DNA of 64,000 nucleotides from Gymnopus androsaceus JB14 (lineage: Eukaryota > Basidiomycota > Agaricomycetes > Agaricales > Omphalotaceae), in NCBI GenBank assembly GCA_009733575.1, contig ML769385.1:212055-276054 (forward strand), given 5' to 3'. Below, one piece after another: positions 56,874-64,000 of the stretch. Positions within the stretch are counted from its first letter, which is position 1; every line of letters begins with the position of its first letter. A program made the translations under genes and the position numbers. The notes below the pieces were generated by a model. The model ran no database searches, was not told the DNA's origin, and was given only the letters and a program-made list of their open reading frames with translations.

Positions 56874-59800
56874 ATGGTTCGCAGAGACAGGTCGTATTCT
56901 CCAGATTCATCGAATAAACGGGTAAGACACTCTCATCGTTCATCACCTCGGTCTCCGTCGCCAACGAGGCGCAGCTCCCAAAGGTCCAGCAGAAACAAAT
57001 ACGATGATGAAAGAGACAGAGATAGGGAAAGGCCGAGAGACAGAGACAGGGAAAGAGATAGAGATAGAGAACGGGATAGGGATAGGGACCGCTACAGAGA
57101 CGATAGAAGAAGAGACCACAGAGATGACAGACGTAGGTCTCCTTCTAGAGAACGAGACCATCGCCCTGCTCCTCCTCCTCCTCAGAAAGAGAAAACACCT
57201 CTGGATTCTGCTCCAGCCACCCCAGCAGCTTCTGCAGAGGACGAAGCTATCAGAGTCAAACGTGCTCGGCTGGAAGCATGGAAGAAACAACGAGACGCTC
57301 AGAAAGCCCTCGGCGAAGCAAAGGCAAAAGCTATGGCTTTGGCTGGAAAGTCTGCTCCAGGTACGTCGTCACACTTTTATACAAGAAAACTACCAGATTT
57401 CACATCACTTGATCCTTTTTTCAGCAGTCGAACTCGCTACTAAACCCGCCAGTCTACCCTCTATCAAGGGTCTACCCGCCAAACCAGACTTTACTGGCCC
57501 CGCATTCAAAGGTCTCCCCGCCAAACCAGACTTCACTACCACCAAACAACTCACAATGGACGACTCGGTCGAAACCCAGCGCAAGTTGGAAAAACTAGAG
57601 GATATGCCTGCAGTAGATATGACTATGGGAGTCGAAGGTGAAACTAGTGTCGGTGACCTTGAGGTCGACGATGATGACGAGGAAGCTAACAGGATGGATC
57701 TGGCCCTCAAAAAGAAGGCAGCAGAGGCAGCAGCATCTGCCGCTATGGACGTCGACGATGAGGATGATGTTGACCCGTTGGATGCGTTCATGAGCGGGGT
57801 CAAGGAGGAAGTCAAGAAAGTGAATCTTGAAGACATGAAAAAGTCTACTGGATCGCGCCTCAGTCATCGTATGGACCAGCCTGAAGAAGAAGGGGATGAA
57901 GTTGCGGATGCTCCGGGCCTCGACGAACTCGACACCACCGAACTCAACCCGGAAGATATCCTCGCTCTTGCCGCGAAAAAGGCCAAGAAGAAGGATTTGG
58001 CTGCCGTCGATCACACCCGTGTCAAATACGAACCATTCAGGAAGGAATTCTACGTTCCTCCACCTGATATTGCTGCTATGACCGACGAGGAAGCCGAGCT
58101 TCTCCGTCTTGAACTCGACAGTATCAAAATTCGTGGCATCGACTGTCCCAAGCCTGTCGTCAAATGGAGTCATTATGGTTTACCAGCAAATTGGTGCGCG
58201 TATTTTTCTGTAGCGTCGTGGTATCTTAACAAACTTGTATTCCTTCCAGTCTCGATGTCATTAAACGACTCAATTACACTGCACCAACCTCTATCCAAGC
58301 CCAAGCCATCCCAGCCATCATGTCTGGGCGTGATGTGATCGGTGTAGCAAAAACAGGTTCAGGGAAAACCATTGCCTTCTTGTTGCCTCTTTTCCGACAT
58401 ATCAAGGATCAGCGTCCACTAGACCAGATGGAGGGCCCCGTCGCGATTGTCATGACTCCGACGCGTGAACTCGCAGTACAGATTCACCGGGAATGCAAGC
58501 CTTTCCTCAAAGTTATGAACCTTCGAGTGAGTCTTTCTCTTCATAATATCCATGCTTGACTGACGAGTTTCTAGGCTGTGTGCGCGTACGGTGGCTCACC
58601 AATCAAGGACCAAATCGCTGAACTGAAGAAAGGCGCAGAAATTATCGTCTGCACACCCGGACGGATGATCGACCTTCTCACTGCCAACTCTGGTCGTGTC
58701 ACAAACTTGAAGCGGGTTACTTATGTCGTTCTGGACGAGGCCGACCGGATGTTCGACATGGGTTTCGAGCCCCAAGTCATGAAAATCATCAACAACATCC
58801 GTCCTGACCGACAAACTGTTCTCTTCTCTGCCACCTTCCCCAAGCAAATGGACTCTCTCGCTCGGAAAATCCTTCGCAAACCTCTCGAAATCACTGTCGG
58901 TGGACGATCTGTTGTCGCAGCGGAGATTGAGCAGATTGTTAGAAGTGAGGCCTGGAGGACTCCAAGTTCACGAGGCTGTTGGAGATTTTGGGGCAGATGT
59001 ATAATGAGGATCCGGAGGCACGAACGCTTAGTGTTTGTAGATCGGCAGGAGGCTGCAGACAACTTGCTTAGGGAACTTATGCGAAAGGGATATCTCTGTA
59101 TGTCTCTGCACGGAGGCAAAGACCAGGTTGACCGTGATTCGACCATCGCGGACTTCAAGTCTGGTGTTGTTCCTATCGTCATAGCTACGTCTGTCGCTGC
59201 GAGAGGGTTGGATGTGAAGCAGTTGAAATTGGTTATCAACTACGATGCCCCGAATCATATGGAGGACTATGTTCATCGTGCGGGGCGTACTGGTCGTGCA
59301 GGGAACAAGGGAACGTGTGTTACTTTTATTACGCCAGAGCAGGATCGTTATTCCGTGGATATATTCCGGGCTCTCAAAGCTAGCAATGTATCTGTTCCTA
59401 AAGATCTCGAAGAATTGGCAAACGGTAAGTTCTTATTTAGGTTGATGATGAAGCTTTATAGATAGATACTCAACTCGATTCTTCCACAGGTTTCTTGGAC
59501 AAACTCAAAACTGGAAAGGCCCAGGCTGCTGGATCCGGTTTCGGTGGTAAAGGTCTTGACCGACTTGACAAGGAGCGTGACGCAAAGGAGAAGGCAGAAC
59601 GTAAAGCCTATGGCGAGCCTGAGGAGGAGAAAGCTACCACCACCACCGAAGAATCCGCTACGGCCAAGGCGACCGCAAGCAGCGCAGACGATATGACCTT
59701 TGGCAACTTTAAAGTCGAGATCAGACGTGGTCCAGCGCCGGATTCGTCTAAAGGTCTGCTCGGTGTCGCTGGAGCTGCTGCTGCTGCGCGCAAACTCGCG

Positions 59801-60456
59801 CACGCCAAGGAGGAAGAGAAGATACAGAGCCAGATGCGTGCGGCCCAAGAGGCTGCAGAGCGCGCCGGTAAAGATACCGCGGCGCACAAACAGGCATTGA
59901 GTGTGGTTGCGAAACTCAACACGCAACTTCGGGCGTCGAAACTGGTTCTGCAGTCGCAACTCCAATTCGAGCAGCAGGGAGGTGTTGTTGACAAGAAGAA
60001 CAATCCTGACTCGACCGATTTCCATGCGATTATCCCGATTAATGACTATCCTCAGAAGGCAAGATGGCGGGTTACGAACAAGGAGACTATGGTTCAGGTG
60101 AGTTGCCTTTCGCTGTGTTACCGCTTCTAGATATTACATGCTGATATTTCTTGTCTAGCTCATTGATATGACCGGTGCTTCCGTCACGAACAAGGGTATA
60201 TATTATGACCAAGGCAAGGAGCCTCCGCTTGAAGGTCCCCCGAAACTGCCATCTCCTTGTCGAGTCGAACGAAGAGTTCCGAGTAAGCACCTTTCTCATC
60301 GTCACTGCTATGGAATAATACTATACTAACTTCTTGCGTTTCTAGGTCGAACAAGCTGTGCGGGAAATCAAACGGTTGCTTATCGAGGCTTCTGCAGCTG
60401 CTTTACAGGCCGAAATGCGCAATCCCACCGCTTCTGGCAGATACAGCGTTGTCTAA
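56874..60456 (+). CDS. PRP5: DEAD-box RNA helicase of the spliceosome (Prp5/DDX46)
   Basis: Prp5 remodels U2 snRNP during branch-site selection. The start [16 protein letters not shown] leads into an Arg/Asp/Glu-rich RS-like region, then [15 protein letters not shown], acidic stretches and [18 protein letters not shown], the Prp5 hallmark. All helicase motifs are present: [13 protein letters not shown] (Q), [35 protein letters not shown] and HRAGRTGR. The C-terminal KH-like part ([17 protein letters not shown]) is also seen. Introns lie near 57360-57425, 58194-58250, 58526-58574, 59425-59490, 60099-60159 and 60281-60345. Between 58941 and 59030 three extra bases put about 30 residues out of frame and then restore it. 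Another extra C at about 60249 breaks the frame before the last exon. Stop at 60454-60456. Confidence 0.9.
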
Positions 60457-60541
60457 TCTGACGAGTTCTTGTACAGTTACCGTAATGGATATTTTTATAC
60501 TACATATACTAAAATAAAAGTAACGGACTGCAAGTATTTTA

Positions 60542-62556
60542 TCAACGGAAACCTCTTGATTTCGAAGGATTCCCGCTCAGACTTGAGGCGTGTCCCGACT
60601 CGCTGACGCGTCGCTCGACATCGGTGACCTTGCCTTCAATTTCCCGCACGGCACCGTCAATCCATTGTAGACTATCGAGGTGGCTGCTCAGGATCTGAGA
60701 GATCTGTCCCATTGGATCCTCTTGCGACTTGTCGTTTCCTGCAGGTATGGAAAGACCGTTTACCGCATCGATCATCTGGGTTAAGGATCCGGATAGATCG
60801 TCGAGGTGAGTATGCAGGTCTGTCGCGAGCATGTAGCTGAAAGAAAGATGCAAGTCAGAAACATGACCGAGGTACGATTAACAATGGGACATACTTTTTG
60901 TCTCGTTCGGTATCTGCAGGTCCAGTGTCCAAAGCACGGAGACTCCCTCCTTGACCCCCAAAGATCTCATCAGTTACTTTTTCATAAGCATCGAGTGTAG
61001 CAGCCAAATCCTTCTGCTGCTGTTCAATGTGATCGAGGGATTGGTCGACCTCGGCTTGCTCGCGTTCCGCTGCTAGTACATGACTGTACAAGGCTGCCAA
61101 CTTGAAAGAAATCAGTTGAATGTAATAATGAGTCTGAAGGTTTTCGACGTACGTTGTTCGAGTTGTCGATGAGAGCTCTATCCCACACTGACACTTCAGC
61201 TGCGAATTTGTTGAATTCCTTGACATGCGTCTCGAGTTCGCTTGACCACTTGTTGACGATTTCTTCGATGGTTTTTCCTCGTAGCAAGGAAGGTGGCGGA
61301 ACAGCGACGGGAGGCGCAGTAGAGGATCCGAGAGCAGATGTACCGAGAGCAGATGTACCTAATAGACCTGCCTGGAAAATGTCGGTGAAAAAGTAAACAC
61401 TGAGTGCTGATTCACTCACCGGGCTTGTCCCCTGGTTTCGAAAGCCCAACACCGCCAGACAGACCTGAAATATCAAGATTAGAATCACGCTGGATGAGTA
61501 AATGATATACATACCTGGAGCAGCAGCATCCTTTTTTTCCTCTGGTTTTTGTGCACTGAAAAGGCCTCCTGTTGCTAAAGCTGGAGCAGCTAAACGGAAC
61601 ATCAGACTGTTATCCATGAGGGCTGAATTGGAAGCTTACTAGGTGCTTTATCATTATTTTCCGCTGGTTTCGCAGGACCGAAGAGCCCTCCGCCTAATGC
61701 TGAAAGTGTATGAGAACATGATCGGAGGCTGATAGATAAATGGCTTGCCTGTTGAGGTTGCTGGCGCGGAACTATTGCTGCTTCCGCCGAGAGTGAACGG
61801 AGATGCAGACGTAGTAGCAGCGGATGTTTGTGTAGTCGACGGTGCAGCTGGTTTTCCAAACATCCCGCCGCCCAGCAATCCACCACCCAGTAAACCGGTT
61901 CCAGGCGTAGTTGTGGATGTCCCAGCTGTGTTTTCGGCTGGTTTTCCAAAAAGTCCGTTGCCTAAAGCTGGTGTCGAGGAACCTGCTTCAGAAAAAGTTC
62001 ACAAAATAAGATTGGAGGATTGTGAGGGCAGACATACTATTAGTGCTCTGAGTCGGGTTGCTAAAGACTACAGGCGCGAATTAGCATCATCTCGGTACGA
62101 TCAACAAACAAACGTACAACTGGAAGTAGCAGGTTTTGGCGCGTCTTTGTTGGCTTGATCGGTAGGTTTTGGTAATTGGAACGAGCCTCCACCAAACAGA
62201 GAATTGGTGGAAGAAGTTGAAGGCGCGGCAGCTGCAGCATTGTTCGTACTTGAACCTCCGAATAAACCTCCGGAGGGTGCTGTTGGTGTCGCTGTGCCAC
62301 TACCCCCAAAAATACTCGTTCCACTTGCCGGTGCATTCGGTGTTGGATTATTGCCAAAAATACTTGAGCCTGATGCTGCTACTTTGTTAGCTAGAATCAT
62401 TAATCAATCATTACACTTTGACGAACCAGGGGTGCCAAAGATACTTGGAGTGCCAGTAGAGCCTCCTGTACCTGCATTACCACCACCAAAAATACTTCCT
62501 CCGGTCGTTCCAGCTGCCTGACCTGAAGAGCCCGTATTACTGCCGAAAAGACTCAT
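60542..62556 (-). CDS. NSP1: Nucleoporin Nsp1/Nup62
   Basis: Nsp1 forms the central FG-rich channel of the nuclear pore with Nup57/Nup49 and also joins the Nup82 complex. The N-terminal half, split into many small exons, carries FG repeats: MSLFGSNTGSS, SIFGGGNAG, SIFGNNP, GGLFGGSS, GLFGKPAEN, GGLFSAQKP. The C-terminal coiled-coil domain begins LLRGKTIEEIVNKWSSELE, then LAALYSHVLAAEREQAEVDQ and KVTDEIFGG. It ends with LATDLHTHLDDLSGSLTQM and IDGAVREIEGKVTDVERRV. The stop is just below 60545. The start ATG at 62554-62556 is 136 bases from the divergent downstream gene. No frame breaks were noticed. Confidence 0.9.
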
Positions 62557-62692
62557 CTTTGAAGATGAAAGTTAAGAACAAATCGCGATGCGCGCCTGTG
62601 TAAGAGCGCCTCTTGGCTGTGAACCATCATAACAGCGGCAATGGAATCTGGATATAACTTCCAAATAGATTCCCAGCCTTTACTTCTCTCTG

Positions 62693-64000
62693 ATGACCAG
62701 GTCGAATACCCTCGATACTATTGCCGTTCTCGATGACCCCAATCTGAAGGACGGTATCCCAGGGAATGCACCAGAAGACTGGAAAATGTTCGTTCACCCT
62801 CAAGGATCAGTCTATTTCTCCAATGGTCGAATAGTTGTCGACCAGGATATTCGCCAGCCAGAAATACTGGAAAACATTATACGCGGTGCTTTGAATATCG
62901 GTGTGGATAGTTGGCCGGAAGATGATAATTTGCAATTTCAGTTGAGCGTAAACCGCACTGGAGAATGCAATTTTGCTCTAATTATCGACCATACTCATTG
63001 CATCGCTCACGACTATTATGAAAACGAAGGTAACGAAAGCCTTCTATCAATGGATCCTGCAACCTGTGAGTAGAGGCTATTCGTCTTCCGCGTCTAATGT
63101 TCACCTTTATTCTAGTAAACAGACGGAGACGTTTGTATTGGAACTTTTTATGGACACACCCGGCACATCTCCAATCCTGTCCTGCACGAGCAGTCCCCGA
63201 TGCTTGCGATGCGCTCGCTTGGTTCTATGTATGCATGAGATTTCTTTTTGCATTTGTTACCTCTCTCATCATCGCGTTTAGGCCGACAATTTGATCTCTG
63301 GCGCTGGAAGCGTCGTGCCCTTTTCAAAGGGTGAATGCGAGGAATTGTTGAGACGTGTCAAGGAGTTTGAATGTAAGCGCTATGTATTCTCTGGCTTTAC
63401 CTTACATTTAGATTTGTGCCCAGTGCCATGCTATGACAACTCTGCAGCTAAGATCGCATTCCTGGCGTGGCTTCTACGAGAGATCTGTAGTTTTCGTAAT
63501 GCTGAAATGTACGGTCAGCTCTCTCGCAAGGATCTATCGGAACGTCGACAAATCAATTCCAAGCCTCCCTTGTCAAATCAGCCCGCCACTGTTTTCCTTC
63601 CGGTCCTCCGCATATTAATGAGTTTCCTCTTCTTTGGCATCCCACACACTTATATGAGGCTTGTGAAGCAATCTTTTGAGTATCGCGGACGACTTGCTGG
63701 TATGTCGGCACTATCCTGAAGGGACATAATCTAACGATTGATGACATAGGAATGCAGGCCAACTGGGAAACTTATATCGACCGGCTTGGTAGGGAATATT
63801 CGAATTTCCTCCTGATTGTACGTGATCCTGTCCCTCCGTCCGTTCCCTTCATCTCAGTGCTCATGTGCTCGACTACAGTCAACCGTGCTGCTTTCCGCTA
63901 CCATAGGCATTTTAGCGATACCGAATATCTCTCCAATTGTCGAGCTGGCTGCACTTGCATCTGCTTTCAGCTCATTGGGAAGCATTATTGTCGGTGTGTT
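62693..64000 (+). CDS. WW-like domain membrane protein (partial, runs off the window)
   Basis: The product begins MTRSNTLDTIAVLDDPNLKD, then a WW-like segment (APEDWKMFVHPQGSVYFSNG RIVVDQDIR, shown in two parts) that keeps only one of the usual tryptophans. Further exons encode RRRRLYWNFLWTHPAHLQ, ADNLISGAGSVVPFSKGECE, FLAWLLREICSFRNAEMYGQ and LSRKDLSERRQ. Membrane segments are FLPVLRILMSFLFFGIP and, at the end, a hydrophobic stretch with LAIPNISPIVELAALASAFS. This protein type is widespread and multi-copy in Agaricomycetes; its role is unknown. Introns lie near 63032-63115, 63229-63283, 63371-63445 and 63700-63750. An earlier ATG at 62641 opens a different frame. The 3' end is missing. Confidence 0.72.

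Noticed and set aside
57004..58338. A 444-residue forward ORF beginning in the RS-like region
   Set aside because: It starts out of frame in the Arg/Asp-repeat exon of PRP5, reads through an intron and only then enters the true PRP5 frame. The correct gene starts at 56874.
1..64000. CRISPR arrays, rRNA genes or prophage-like modules
   Set aside because: No regularly spaced identical repeats, rRNA cores or phage proteins were seen; the sequence is fungal nuclear DNA.

Overview
The window is eukaryotic and fungal, almost certainly from a mushroom-forming basidiomycete (Agaricomycetes). Genes are dense, on both strands, and split by many short GT-AG introns of roughly 45-65 bases. Several products belong to lineages typical of basidiomycetes: a TPR + DUF4470 protein, an F-box-like protein, a WW-like/membrane protein and a small glycine/histidine-rich protein. 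I cannot name the species.

Layout. (1) 1-10.5 kb: CDT1 (-), two tandem CCCH zinc-finger/DUF7923-type paralogues (+), RDI1 Rho-GDI (+) and COQ2 (+). (2) 10.5-29.6 kb: a repeat-rich accessory region. A YTP1-like membrane protein gene (-) and a vitamin/pantothenate-type MFS transporter gene (+) occur twice in direct orientation (copy A about 10503-19590, copy B about 23428-29600). Between and inside the copies are several non-autonomous transposons with readable terminal repeats and target-site duplications. A fragment of the COQ2 3' end lies there inverted. Copy A carries a 3.0-kb insertion, and its sequence to the right of that insertion has lost nearly all CpG. (3) 30.5-44 kb: TPR-DUF4470 gene (-), a frameshifted ubiquitin-like/membrane gene (+), a tRNA-Met-like gene, TRS33/TRAPPC6 (-), an F-box-like gene (+), PKA regulatory subunit BCY1 (+) and an intron-containing tRNA. 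(4) 44.4-64 kb: a full-length PDR-type ABC transporter (-), a Gly/His-rich small protein (+), a secreted protein with kinase-like motifs (-), a BAG-domain protein (-), PRP5/DDX46 RNA helicase (+), nucleoporin NSP1/NUP62 (-), and a WW-like membrane protein that runs off the right edge (+).

Most genes are unrelated housekeeping functions: replication licensing, Rho GTPase cycling, ubiquinone synthesis, vesicle tethering, cAMP signalling, splicing and nuclear transport. The genes do not form one pathway. Single-base frameshifts recur in otherwise conserved genes, including three compensating insertions in PRP5. Part of the apparent decay may therefore be consensus error in the assembly rather than biology.

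The most informative feature is the duplicated block. Each copy serves as the pre-insertion reference for the other, so several transposons, an inversion and CpG decay can be read directly and ordered in time. I did not find a CRISPR, phage or prokaryote-type system, and I see no clearly new enzymatic system.
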